From Aeoliella sp052161615 (lineage in GTDB: Bacteria; Planctomycetota; Planctomycetia; Pirellulales; Lacipirellulaceae), in NCBI RefSeq assembly GCF_052161615.1, contig NZ_CP197417.1, forward strand, positions 1,116,001-1,180,000: a DNA stretch of 64,000 nucleotides. The letters are read 5' to 3'. This document shows positions 42,900 through 51,625 of the stretch, piece by piece. Position numbers and translations under genes: made by a program. The notes beneath the pieces are model-generated. The model searched no databases and was not told the origin of the DNA. It worked only from the letters and a program-made list of their open reading frames with translations. How positions within the stretch are numbered: position 1 is the first letter of the stretch; each line of letters opens with the position of its first letter.

Positions 42900-43934
42900 C
42901 TATCGCGGTGGCAGAGGTCCATCAATGAGCGCAATGCCCGAGCCGTTTGCGTGCGGATAGTGGCAGACGCCCTTTTCCACGCGTGCGCCGGTTGCCACGT
43001 CCTTGGCAATCAGCACCGCACCGTCCATATCAACGTAGTCCAAGAGTGGTAGCAACTGGGCAATCGCCGAGATGCCGACCGTCGACTCGGTCATGCAGCC
43101 CACCATTACGCGGAGCTTTCGCTCGCGCGCCTCGGCAATCATGCGACGCGCGGGAGCAAGGCCGCCGCACTTGGACAGCTTGATGTTGATGCCGTGGAAC
43201 ATGCCGGCACACTTTGCGACATCGGCCTCGGTGATGCAGCTTTCGTCGGCCATGATGGGAAGCGCCGAGTGCTCGAACACTTTTTTAGCACCGTCGATGT
43301 CGCCGGCGGCGAGCGGTTGTTCGATGAACTCGACCCCCAGCGTGGCCAGTTCCTTGGAATACTCGATCGTCTGGTCAGCGGTCCAGCCACAGTTGGCATC
43401 GACGCGAAGCGTGGCCGAAGTGTGCTCGCGAAGCGCGCGGACGATCTCCGTATCGCGATCGGTGCCCAGCTTGATCTTGTAGACCGGCCAGCCGGGCATT
43501 TCTTCCATCTTGGCGACCATCTTTTCGACCGAGTCGATACCGATGGTGTAGTTGGACGAGGGAACTTTGTCGGTGGACAACCCCCACATCGCGTACACCG
43601 GCTTGCCGTGGAGCTTGCCCCACAGGTCATGCACCGCCGCATCGAGCGCCGACAGCGGGAAGCTTTGTCCTTCGAGCTCTTGGGCCAACTGCGCGAGCAC
43701 GGCCTCGGGCTCACGAGCACTCGACGCCTTGAGCAGCGGGGTCACGCGATCGAACGCGGCGGCCATCGCTTCGAGCGTGGCACCGTAGTAGTCGTTGGTC
43801 GTCGCTTCGCCATAGCCGTGCATGCCGTCCTCCGACAACTGCACAACGATGGTTTGCTGCACGGTGGTCGAACCGCGGGCGATGGTGAAGACGTGGCGGA
43901 GGGGAAGATCGTACTCGCGGTAGGAAACGTCCAA
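42900..43934 (-). CDS. dgcA: Enolase-superfamily racemase: dipeptide epimerase or N-acetyl-D-glutamate racemase (DgcA-like)
   Basis: A 344-residue muconate-lactonising-type enolase-superfamily enzyme. It has both catalytic lysines, KIK (K153, K155) and the second near NIKLSKCGG (252-255), and metal ligands D179 (RVDAN), E205 (EQP) and D230 (MADES). This set defines the L-Ala-D/L-Glu epimerase branch. The upstream gene is a DUF1611/DgcN homologue, and that pair is known in D-glutamate catabolism as DgcN (acetyltransferase) and DgcA (racemase). The symbol rests on that pairing; muropeptide dipeptide epimerisation is the alternative. Confidence 0.82.
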   Translation of the reverse strand: MDVSYREYDLPLRHVFTIARGSTTVQQTIVVQLSEDGMHGYGEATTNDYYGATLEAMAAAFDRVTPLLKASSAREPEAVLAQLAQELEGQSFPLSALDAAVHDLWGKLHGKPVYAMWGLSTDKVPSSNYTIGIDSVEKMVAKMEEMPGWPVYKIKLGTDRDTEIVRALREHTSATLRVDANCGWTADQTIEYSKELATLGVEFIEQPLAAGDIDGAKKVFEHSALPIMADESCITEADVAKCAGMFHGINIKLSKCGGLAPARRMIAEARERKLRVMVGCMTESTVGISAIAQLLPLLDYVDMDGAVLIAKDVATGARVEKGVCHYPHANGSGIALIDGPLPPR

Positions 43935-43960
43935 GGCAGAAACTCAATTCCAAGGTGGGG

Positions 43961-45031
43961 TTAGACAGCAACCAGGTTCTTAGCGGGAAGCTCACCAAAT
44001 AGCTCGCGGCGCAAATCGAGCACCGCGTCAACCAGCGGGCCAGCACCGTGACGATAAACGTCGCACACCACTAGGCCAAGCTCGCGCGATACTTTCTCGC
44101 GCTCTTCTTCGGCTTGGTCGGGCGTCAGCAGGCGGCTGTTCATCGCGACGCCAATGGTCTTGGTCGGGAAGTGCAGCGAGGCGAGGTTCTCGTAGGCGTC
44201 GATCAAACGCGGGAGCGATACCAGTGGCACGCCCGGCATACCATTCACTTCCTTGCGACCGGCCTCGTACACCATGATCAGGCCGTGAGGAATACAGCCA
44301 TGCAACAGGCCCGCGCTCACGGCGGAGTAACGTGGATGGGCGATCGAGCCCTGGCCTTCGAACAGCAGGAAGTCGTGGTGCTGGTTGGCGAGAATCAATT
44401 TCTCGACCGCCCCGTTCAGGAAGTCGCTCACCACACAATCCACCGGGCAGCCATCGCCTTCGATCATGATGCCGGTTTGGCCAGTGGCAACGAACTTGGC
44501 GTCGTAACCCTGGCGTTCTAATTCACGAGCCACCTCGACCGACGCAACCATCTTGCCAATCGAGCAGTCGTGACCCACCGTGTGAATGCGAAGGCAATCC
44601 TCGCGGATGCCCTTACGGTTCGAGACGTCGCGCTCGTCGTTCTTGCGGACGTCGTGGATCGTGACGCCACGCTCGGCAGCGCGCTTGGCGAGTTCCGGAT
44701 CGTTCGACAGAAAATCGTGTAGTCCCGAGACGATGTTCATGCCACGATCAATCGCATCGAGCACGATCGACTTCCATGCCGTTGGTAGCTTGCCGCCGGG
44801 AGGGGCGATACCGATCAGCAACGTGTCGGGCGAGTCGACTTCGTCGAACGACGCCACCACCGGTTTATTGCCACCCACGCCCAGCAGTTCGCCGGCAGTC
44901 TTGCCGGCCTGGGTGGTGTCGTACAGGGCCACGAATTCGTCGGGCTGGTAGCGGACCACGCTAGTGGCTGTCTTGGCAGTGACCGGATTCGTGCTGCCTT
45001 CGGTGAGGACTACAATGCGACGCAGGGACAT
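43961..45031 (-). CDS. dgcN: DUF1611 / DgcN-like protein (putative D-glutamate N-acetyltransferase)
   Basis: A 356-residue protein. It has an N-terminal Rossmann-like domain and a central nucleotide-binding loop HTVGHDCSIGKM, a P-loop variant typical of DUF1611. GQTGIMIEGDGCPVDCVVSDF and LLFEGQGSIAHP are conserved family blocks. It lies 26 bp before the enolase-superfamily gene. The DgcN role is from the known pairing; many homologues are unassigned. The ATG at 45031 is preferred over a TTG at 45076 that adds 15 residues; neither has a clear Shine-Dalgarno site. Confidence 0.8.
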   Translation of the reverse strand: MSLRRIVVLTEGSTNPVTAKTATSVVRYQPDEFVALYDTTQAGKTAGELLGVGGNKPVVASFDEVDSPDTLLIGIAPPGGKLPTAWKSIVLDAIDRGMNIVSGLHDFLSNDPELAKRAAERGVTIHDVRKNDERDVSNRKGIREDCLRIHTVGHDCSIGKMVASVEVARELERQGYDAKFVATGQTGIMIEGDGCPVDCVVSDFLNGAVEKLILANQHHDFLLFEGQGSIAHPRYSAVSAGLLHGCIPHGLIMVYEAGRKEVNGMPGVPLVSLPRLIDAYENLASLHFPTKTIGVAMNSRLLTPDQAEEEREKVSRELGLVVCDVYRHGAGPLVDAVLDLRRELFGELPAKNLVAV

Positions 45032-45461
45032 GGAAGTGTGCCGATTGGTAAGTAAGGAAGTCAATTTAGTAAACAAGCAAGGGCACTACGTAAGGTCGGC
45101 AGCCGGAAGCTCCCCCTTCGATCGGCTTGCGTAAATTCATAGGACCTGCTCGGCCAATTTGCCCTGACAAATCGCACCTGGGTCATCGAGCGAGCAGCAA
45201 CCAAACTACTCATCCGACGGTGCTTTGTCACTCCACCTTAGTGACTCAAACTGCGGTGTTTGCCGAGTCAGAATAGCGGTTGCCCTCATTCTCGCAAGTG
45301 GAATCGTCTAGGCGATACGTTGCTGTACCGAAGTGCCATCAATTTTGCGCAGCGTACGCGATTGCTTTGCGCGAATGCGTGATTTTGAACCGTGGCAAGA
45401 TGAAATCAGGCACCACCGCGAAGCGGCATGCAGCGGTCGGGGCAACCACGAGGGGCGACCG
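45032..45461. other. Intergenic region before the dgcN-like gene
   Basis: About 430 bp without a credible gene. It is the likely promoter region for the minus-strand dgcN unit and the end of the convergent XRE gene. No tRNA, hairpin terminator or promoter pair stands out. Confidence 0.35.
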
Positions 45462-46118
45462 TTACGAATCGCCGTTGAGTAGCCGCGAGCCTTCGAGCGT
45501 GTCGAACACCACCTCGACGCGTACCAGTTTGCCGCGTTGGAAGCGAAGTCGCTGCACCAGGTTCATCGGCTGTTCCATTGGCTGACCGATGGGATGCATC
45601 CACGACTGGCCCCACACCACCACTTCGTTTCCCTGGCAGAGAAAGCGGTACCAAGGTCGATGGTCGTGATTCGCCGGCACCTCGATCACCGAGTAGAAGA
45701 TGGCGAACCCGCGTTGCATCGCATCGACTCCACGATGCTCGCCCGCGAAGGGGATGGCGCTGGCGTCGCCGACGACGTGCAGCACCACATCGTCATCCAG
45801 GAAGTGCCTGACGTGCTCGACCACTCGGCCAGGTTGCTCGTACTGCGCGGCGATGTACTTCTTCGCCAAGCTCACGGGATCGCAGATCAGGTCTTCGGGA
45901 TAGACCGGATGTTCGGGCGTGGTCAGGGCGTCGGCGATGTCGGCTAGCGTCTCCACGGCGATCGAACCGCCCGACTCGGCTTTGCCAATTAATCGGTCCG
46001 TGTACCCGGCCTTCTCAGCCAACTGCCTCTGGGTCCAACCGCGCCGCTCGCGCAGGTAGATCAGTGTTTCGCGATTGCACGCATACGCCCGTTTCAGTGG
46101 CTGTTGCTTCCAGCCCAT
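45462..46118 (-). CDS. XRE-type HTH fused to a SnoaL/NTF2-like domain
   Basis: A 218-residue protein. Residues about 15-65 are a Cro/C1-type helix-turn-helix (LIYLRERRGWTQRQLAEKAGYTDRLIGKAESG). Residues about 85-212 resemble a SnoaL-like NTF2 fold, with repeated Trp/Phe strands (FAGEHRGVDAM, WYRFLCQGNEVVVWGQ, VEVVFDTLEG). The NTF2 cone usually holds a small molecule, so this looks like a one-component ligand-sensing repressor. The ligand is unknown. It is on the same strand as the PAS-AraC gene and starts 136 bp after that gene ends. Confidence 0.78.
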   Translation of the reverse strand: MGWKQQPLKRAYACNRETLIYLRERRGWTQRQLAEKAGYTDRLIGKAESGGSIAVETLADIADALTTPEHPVYPEDLICDPVSLAKKYIAAQYEQPGRVVEHVRHFLDDDVVLHVVGDASAIPFAGEHRGVDAMQRGFAIFYSVIEVPANHDHRPWYRFLCQGNEVVVWGQSWMHPIGQPMEQPMNLVQRLRFQRGKLVRVEVVFDTLEGSRLLNGDS

Positions 46119-46254
46119 GCAGCGATGCCCTTTGCGTTCCGGGTGGAGCCTGAGATGAGAGTAAAGACAAGCTGCTTTCGAGAAAGCTCGTACTTCGGAT
46201 CGTAGTCCCCCACAAGTGGGGTGTCAACTTTACGGCGGACTTCGGCTTGAAAAC

Positions 46255-47103
46255 TCAAGGATTTACCCCACTTTCGGCGATAGCCTGCCGACTCTGCTCG
46301 CGGAATTCTCGCGGCGTTTTCCCCATGGCCGTCCGAAACTGTTTGACGAAGTGGCTCGCGTCGTAGAAGCCCGTCTGGTCAGCGATCGACTCAACGCTCG
46401 CCGAACTTTCGCGCAGCAGCAGGCACGACGCGTTGATGCGGACGCGAAACAGGTACTGACTGGGCGTCACGCGAAAGTGTTGCTTGAACACCCGCTTGAA
46501 CTGGCTTACCGACAAGTGCGACAGCTCGGCGAGCACCTCGAGCGTGATCTTGTCGGCGAAGTGGTTGGTGATGTGCGTGATCGCGGCGTTCAGTCGCTCG
46601 TACGGTTCGAGCATCGCCCCGGCCTTCTCCAGATCGTACATCACGCCGGCGATGCCGATCGTTTTACCACTCGAATCCACGAGCGGAATCTTGGTCTCCA
46701 CGTACCAGCGAAGCACCCCCGCCGCATTGGGGACCGCGCAGACGTGATTGTTCTGAGCGTGCCCGCTGTCGATCACCACCTGATCCTGCTCGCGGTACTG
46801 CGAGGCGATCTCGGGCGGAAACAAGTCGTAGTCGGTCCGGCCGATCACTTCCGCGGGATCCGCGAAGCCAAGCACTTCGGCGAGTGCCGGGTTCACGTGG
46901 ACGAATCGCCCCGCCAGATCTTTGGAGAAGAAATAAGTCGCCGGAAGGTTGTTCAGCAGGCTAAGGAGCTGCGCAGGGCTCTCCAGCTGATCGAAAAAGC
47001 CAACAGACGCCCCAGCATCCCCAAGGCGAGCGGGGCCCGTCAGGGCCGTGGTGTCGCTCTGATCGAGGAAGTTCGTTTCGGCGGCGGGGGAATTCTGGCT
47101 CAT
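46255..47103 (-). CDS. PAS-domain AraC-family transcriptional regulator
   Basis: A 282-residue protein with a PAS domain (about 40-160: SPAQLLSLLNNLPATYFFSKD, GRFVHVNPALAEVLGF, IGRTDYDLFPP) and an AraC helix-turn-helix (about 180-270, ending DASHFVKQFRTAMGKTP). It diverges from the cupin gene that opens the sugar operon, across about 150 bp, so it is the likely regulator of that operon. The ATG at 47103 is chosen because a consensus -10 ends seven bases upstream, suggesting a leaderless transcript; a frame extending six codons upstream would run through that promoter. Confidence 0.85.
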   Translation of the reverse strand: MSQNSPAAETNFLDQSDTTALTGPARLGDAGASVGFFDQLESPAQLLSLLNNLPATYFFSKDLAGRFVHVNPALAEVLGFADPAEVIGRTDYDLFPPEIASQYREQDQVVIDSGHAQNNHVCAVPNAAGVLRWYVETKIPLVDSSGKTIGIAGVMYDLEKAGAMLEPYERLNAAITHITNHFADKITLEVLAELSHLSVSQFKRVFKQHFRVTPSQYLFRVRINASCLLLRESSASVESIADQTGFYDASHFVKQFRTAMGKTPREFREQSRQAIAESGVNP

Positions 47104-47109
47104 GAGCCG

Positions 47110-47118
47110 ATTATACCA
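47110..47118 (-). promoter_or_regulatory. Extended -10 promoter element, leaderless start of the PAS-AraC gene
   Basis: On the minus strand TGGTATAAT is a perfect -10 hexamer with the TGn extension. The A of the ATG at 47103 lies seven bases after the hexamer, the usual position of +1. No good -35 is present, which extended -10 promoters tolerate. Confidence 0.65.
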
Positions 47119-47250
47119 CAAGTCGCGTCGTTTTTACCTTGTGTTTAACCCCAGCCCCGCTGCAAACTACAGGAAGACCAATTGGCGGTCATTGGACTTC
47201 TAATGGCGGGACAGGCGTGAGCCGGTGTCTCGCGGAAAGGCGGCATTGCC

Positions 47251-48483
47251 ATGGCGAGTGCGTCGTTGGCCGAGAGCATCGGCAAAGTTCTGGATAACGC
47301 CCTGGATGCAGGCGAGGGCCTGTTGAGGCTCGCACCGACTTGGGTTCCGCGGAGCTTTCTGCATCCCGGCAAGCGAATTCGCCTTCGCCCCGAGGACTAC
47401 TATGCCTACGGCGCCGAGCGGGGTGGCATCGACGAACGCTGGTTCGCCAGCACCACCGACGCCGCCAACGAAGGTCGCGTGTGGCACGAGGGGCAGAGCT
47501 TTGTCGTGTTCGGCGGCGAGCAGTTCTTGCTGAAGGACGCCGTCGAGGAATACGGATCGCGCATGATTGGTGCCGCGATGTGGGATCGCTATCGCCGGTG
47601 GCCGGTGTACTCGAAATTCTTCGACAACATGGGGCCCATTCCGCATCACATGCACCAGGGCTTCGACGACGCCAAGCTCGTCAACCAGGAAGGCAAGCCC
47701 GAGAGCTACTACTTCCCGCCGCAGTACAACAACTGCGACAACAACTTCCCCTACACGTTCATGGGCCTTGAGCCCGGCACTACCAAGGATCAGGTTCGCG
47801 CCTGCCTCGAGAATTGGGACCGCGGTGAGAATGGCATCCTCGATCTGTCGAAGGCGTATCGACTCAAGCGCGGCAGCGGTTGGTTGATTCCCCCCGGCGT
47901 GCTTCATGCCCCCGGTTCGCTCTGTACTTATGAGCCACAGTGGGGCAGCGATGTGTTCGGCATGTACCAGAACATTGTCGAAGGCCGTTACGTGCCATGG
48001 TCGCTATTGGTGAAAGACATGCCGGTCGACAAGCACCACGACCTCGACTTCATCGTCGAGCAGCTCGATTGGGATCGGAACGTCGATCCCAACTTCAAAG
48101 CCAACAATTATCTGGAACCCATCACCGCCGACTCGGGCGACGGTTGGCGGGACGACTGGATCGTTTACGGCCGAGTCGACGGCGCCCAGCTTTTCAGCGC
48201 GAAGCGTTTGACGCTTCAGCCCGGTGCCAAGTGCACGCTCCGCGATCCCGGGGCGAGTGGATGGATCACCGTGCAGGGCGAAGGTCGTCTGGGCAAGCTG
48301 AAACTACAAACGCCGACGATGATTCGCTTCGGCGAACTCACGGACGACGAAGTATTCATCACCCACGAAGCGGCCCAGCGAGGCATCGAGGTCGAGAACA
48401 CCGGCAGCGAACCGCTCGAAAGCCTCCGCTACTTCGGCCCCGACACGTTCACGAGTGTCCCCAACGTCGGCGACGCGGGGTAG
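47251..48483 (+). CDS. Cupin-fold protein, mannose-6-phosphate-isomerase-like
   Basis: A 410-residue protein. Two cupin-like regions are visible: HHMHQGF near 130-136 with PPGVLHAPG near 214-222 (potential metal histidines), and a C-terminal beta-rich part (ITVQGEGRLGKLKL). The layout resembles type I phosphomannose isomerases, but the sequence is divergent, and the NNCDNNFPYTFMGLEPGT block is characteristic of planctomycete homologues. It is the first gene of the plus-strand sugar operon, opposite the PAS-AraC regulator. Sugar isomerase or sugar-binding cupin are both possible. Confidence 0.65.
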   Translation: MASASLAESIGKVLDNALDAGEGLLRLAPTWVPRSFLHPGKRIRLRPEDYYAYGAERGGIDERWFASTTDAANEGRVWHEGQSFVVFGGEQFLLKDAVEEYGSRMIGAAMWDRYRRWPVYSKFFDNMGPIPHHMHQGFDDAKLVNQEGKPESYYFPPQYNNCDNNFPYTFMGLEPGTTKDQVRACLENWDRGENGILDLSKAYRLKRGSGWLIPPGVLHAPGSLCTYEPQWGSDVFGMYQNIVEGRYVPWSLLVKDMPVDKHHDLDFIVEQLDWDRNVDPNFKANNYLEPITADSGDGWRDDWIVYGRVDGAQLFSAKRLTLQPGAKCTLRDPGASGWITVQGEGRLGKLKLQTPTMIRFGELTDDEVFITHEAAQRGIEVENTGSEPLESLRYFGPDTFTSVPNVGDAG

Positions 48484-48493
48484 TCCCTTTTTC

Positions 48494-48559
48494 GTAGCTG
48501 GACTCGCAAGAGGCCGGGTGCCATCCATTCGCGGCCCGAACTCTTGCGAGTCCGGCTAC
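48494..48559. repeat. Inverted repeat between the cupin and TIM-barrel genes
   Basis: GTAGCTGGACTCGCAAGAG (48494-48512) and CTCTTGCGAGTCCGGCTAC (48541-48559) form a 19-bp stem with one mismatch around a GC-rich loop. It starts ten bp after the cupin stop. It is either a palindromic repeat or an mRNA stabiliser in the operon; no T-run follows. Confidence 0.7.
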
Positions 48560-48599
48560 TACTTTCCTCCATGGCTAAACAACCTCTTCATTTAATCTC

Positions 48600-49631
48600 A
48601 TGAGCTACCCACTTCCCAAATTGCACAACGCCATGTGGCCGGGGCTGGTCGGGAAGGGGGATGGTGCGGACCAGGAACCACCGCTGTCGCTCGACCGAAT
48701 GCTCGACCTCACCACTGCGGCCGAAGTCGATGGTCAGCGGTTTGATGGCGTCGATTTGTTCTTGTTTCTGCCCCATCTCGACGCCGACGCCAGCGACGAC
48801 GATCTGAACCAACTCGCGGACGACATCGCCGGCCGCGGTTTGGGGATTGGATCGCTCGTTGCGCCGGTTTGGCCGGGCACGGTGGGCGATTCGGCGATGG
48901 GCGATGCCGACGCGCGCGAGAAGTTCCTCGACGCCATTCGCTCGGCCTGCCGCATCGCGGGGGTGCTCGACGCCACGGGCGTACGGAATTGCGGCGTGAT
49001 TCGGATCGACTCGGCCGAGTTTGGCGTCGCCAAGTGGCGAGAAAACCCCAAAGCTAATACAACCCGCATCGCCGACACGTTCCGCGAGGCGGCCCGCATT
49101 GCCGCCGGGGCAGGGCAGCGACTGGCCGCCGAGGGCGAGATCTGCTGGGCTGGCATGCATAGCTGGCGGGACATGCTCGACCTGCTCGAAGAGGTCGACA
49201 TGCCCAATACTCTCGGTTTTCAAGCCGATTTAGCGCACACCTACCTCTACCTGCTCGGTTACAATAGTCCTGAGCACGCACTAATCTCGCCCGGTCACAC
49301 AACCGACGAGTTCTACGCTGCGTACGGAGAGATGGTTTCGAAACTGCGGCCCTGGACCACCGACCTGCACATCGCTCAGAACGATGGCGAGGTGATGGGT
49401 GCTGGCTCGCACGACAAGACTGGCAAACACTGCCCGCCGGACGATCCGAACGGCAAGCTCGACATTGTCCGCTGTGCTTCTTATTGGCTCGAAGGGGCAC
49501 GCGAGCGCGGCATCGAACACATTTGCTGGGACGGCTGCATGTTCCCCAACCGCGTGCTCGAAGACGGCCAGACTTGGAACGCGGTTCTATCCACGATGAT
49601 CGAGGTGCGAGACTCTGATGGCTGGAACTAA
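48600..49631 (+). CDS. Sugar phosphate isomerase/epimerase (xylose isomerase-like TIM barrel)
   Basis: A 343-residue TIM-barrel protein of the AP-endonuclease-2/xylose isomerase-like family. Likely metal ligands are found in RLAAEGEICWAGMHSW, LGFQADLAHTYLYL and the IEHICWDGCMFP end. In related operons these proteins act on 3-keto sugars or epimerise sugar derivatives. It overlaps the next gene by 14 bases, so coupling is likely. The start at the ATG at 48600 has no strong Shine-Dalgarno site. Confidence 0.8.
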   Translation: MSYPLPKLHNAMWPGLVGKGDGADQEPPLSLDRMLDLTTAAEVDGQRFDGVDLFLFLPHLDADASDDDLNQLADDIAGRGLGIGSLVAPVWPGTVGDSAMGDADAREKFLDAIRSACRIAGVLDATGVRNCGVIRIDSAEFGVAKWRENPKANTTRIADTFREAARIAAGAGQRLAAEGEICWAGMHSWRDMLDLLEEVDMPNTLGFQADLAHTYLYLLGYNSPEHALISPGHTTDEFYAAYGEMVSKLRPWTTDLHIAQNDGEVMGAGSHDKTGKHCPPDDPNGKLDIVRCASYWLEGARERGIEHICWDGCMFPNRVLEDGQTWNAVLSTMIEVRDSDGWN

Positions 49632-50781
49632 CTCGGGCAAAGAACCACTGCGGATTGGCCTCATCGGGTGTGGCTTCATGGGCCGCGCGCACTCGAACGC
49701 CTACAACCGCGTAGCGAACTTCTTCGATTTGCCATTGGTCCCCGAACTCAAGGCCGTGTGTTCACGCAATCCCGCCGACACGCAGAAGTTCGCCGAGACG
49801 TGGGGTTACGAAACATTCGAAACCGATTGGCGAGCGCTGGTCGCCCGCACGGACATCGACTTGGTCGATATCTGTGTCCCCAACAACTTGCACTACGAAA
49901 TCGCTACGGCCGCCGCGGCCGCCGGCAAGATGATCCTCTGCGAGAAGCCTCTGGCGATGAACGTCGAAGAGGGTGAGGCCATGTGCCGCGCTGTCGAAGT
50001 GGCCGGCGTGGCCAACATGGTGTGGTACAACTACCGCCGTGTGCCGGCCGTGATGCTCGCTAAGCAACTGATTGACGAAGGCAAGCTTGGCCGTGTGTTC
50101 CACTACCGCGCGAACTTCCTGCAAGACTGGACCATCGCCGAGGACCTGCCGCAAGGTGGTCGCGCGCTCTGGCGACTGGACGCCAAAGAAGCCGGCTCGG
50201 GCGTCACCGGTGACCTCTTGGCTCACTGCATCGACACCGCGATTTGGCTCAATGGCTCGGTGACCGATGTCACCGCAATGACCGAAACGTTCGTCAAACA
50301 GCGCGTCCATCAACAGACGGGCGACGTCACGCCTGTGGGCATCGACGATGCGTGTGCGTTCTTGTGTCACTTCGAGAATGGCTCGCTCGGTGTGTTCGAG
50401 TCGACCCGTTACGCCCGCGGACACAAGGCACTTTACACCTTCGAGATTAACGGCCAGCACGCCTCACTCCGCTGGGACCTGCACGACCTGCATCGTCTGG
50501 AGTACTTCAGCCACGACGACGAAGGCCGTCTGCGTGGTTGGCGTTCGATCCACGTCACCGATCATGACGGCAGCCAGCCCTACATGGATAAGTGGTGGGT
50601 GCCGGGCCTGCAGATTGGTTACGAGCATAGCTTCGTGCATCAGGTCGCCGACTTCATCGAAGGCCTCGCCACGGGCAAACCCGCCGCCCCCACGTTCCGC
50701 GACGCCCTCGAAACGCAGAAGGTCTGTGAGTCGGTCCTTCAAAGCGCTGAGTCAAAGAGCTGGGTTCAAGTCGCCAAGTAA
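49618..50781 (+). CDS. Gfo/Idh/MocA-family oxidoreductase (cytoplasmic)
   Basis: A 387-residue NAD(P)-dependent oxidoreductase. The N-terminal Rossmann motif is IGLIGCGFMGRAH (13-25), EKPLAMN (about 108-114) is the family's catalytic-lysine segment, and the C-terminal alpha/beta domain carries GVTGDLLAHCIDTAIWLNG. No signal peptide. It overlaps the TIM-barrel gene by 14 bases. In this context it probably oxidises or reduces a sugar or keto-sugar; the substrate is not predictable. Confidence 0.87.
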   Translation: MAGTNSGKEPLRIGLIGCGFMGRAHSNAYNRVANFFDLPLVPELKAVCSRNPADTQKFAETWGYETFETDWRALVARTDIDLVDICVPNNLHYEIATAAAAAGKMILCEKPLAMNVEEGEAMCRAVEVAGVANMVWYNYRRVPAVMLAKQLIDEGKLGRVFHYRANFLQDWTIAEDLPQGGRALWRLDAKEAGSGVTGDLLAHCIDTAIWLNGSVTDVTAMTETFVKQRVHQQTGDVTPVGIDDACAFLCHFENGSLGVFESTRYARGHKALYTFEINGQHASLRWDLHDLHRLEYFSHDDEGRLRGWRSIHVTDHDGSQPYMDKWWVPGLQIGYEHSFVHQVADFIEGLATGKPAAPTFRDALETQKVCESVLQSAESKSWVQVAK

Positions 50782-50807
50782 ACGAGCATCCTCGCAAAGT
50801 ACCAATC

Positions 50808-51581
50808 ATGATCCACAACCTTCGACGAGTCGCTTCCATCTGTGCATTTCTAACGGCGCTCCCCGCTGCTTGCCTCTTCGCCGCCGAGAAGAACACAGAG
50901 AAGACCACCGAAAAGAACGACGACGGTTTCGAAGTCCTCTTCGACGGCCAAACTCTCCAAGGCTGGGACGGTAATCCCAAACTATGGAGCGTGGTCGATG
51001 GAGTGATTCACGGCGAGACCTCCGACGACGCGCCGATCGGGACCAACGAGTTTCTTATCTGGGACGGCACGGCATCCGACCTTCATTTGATCGTCGAGTT
51101 CCGCGTCGCCGACCATGGCGTTGGCAACTCGGGTGTGCAGTATCGTTCCAAGCGATTCGAAGACGCGGGCAAATGGGTCGCCGGCGGCTACCAGGCCGAC
51201 ATCGAACGGACCAACCAGTACATGGGCATCGGCTACGAGGAGCGTGGCCGCGGCATCCTGGCGATGCGTGGCGAAGAAGTGGTGCTCAGCGAGAAGCCCG
51301 ATGGATTCAAGAAAGAAGTGGTCGGCTCGGTGGGCGACCCCAAGGAAATCGTCGAGGGCGTGAAGGCGGGTGAGTGGCAGACGCTCGAAATCATCGCCAA
51401 AGGCAATCGTCTGGAACACAAAATCAACGGCCGTACAACCGCCATCGTCACCGACAACGACACCCGCCACGCCGCGAAGGACGGCATCATCGCCTTGCAG
51501 TTGCATAGCGGTCCCGCGATGGCGATCGACTTTCGCAACATTCGCCTCAAGAAACTTCCCGCCGACAATACCGCCGAGTGA
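50808..51581 (+). CDS. Secreted DUF1080 protein (3-keto-disaccharide hydrolase-like)
   Basis: A 257-residue protein with a signal peptide (about 1-26, ending LFAAE). The mature domain is the concanavalin-like DUF1080 fold with FEVLFDGQTLQGWDG, GNSGVQYRS, GYQADIERTN and EWQTLEIIAKGNRLEHKING as landmarks. DUF1080 proteins include enzymes that cleave 3-keto-glycosides after oxidation by Gfo/Idh/MocA enzymes. It lies between one cytoplasmic and two Tat-exported oxidoreductase genes, which fits that pathway. Confidence 0.85.
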   Translation: MIHNLRRVASICAFLTALPAACLFAAEKNTEKTTEKNDDGFEVLFDGQTLQGWDGNPKLWSVVDGVIHGETSDDAPIGTNEFLIWDGTASDLHLIVEFRVADHGVGNSGVQYRSKRFEDAGKWVAGGYQADIERTNQYMGIGYEERGRGILAMRGEEVVLSEKPDGFKKEVVGSVGDPKEIVEGVKAGEWQTLEIIAKGNRLEHKINGRTTAIVTDNDTRHAAKDGIIALQLHSGPAMAIDFRNIRLKKLPADNTAE

Positions 51582-51625
51582 TCGACTCGCGTCTTGCGAT
51601 CCTACCTCTACCTCCCCATATCGTT

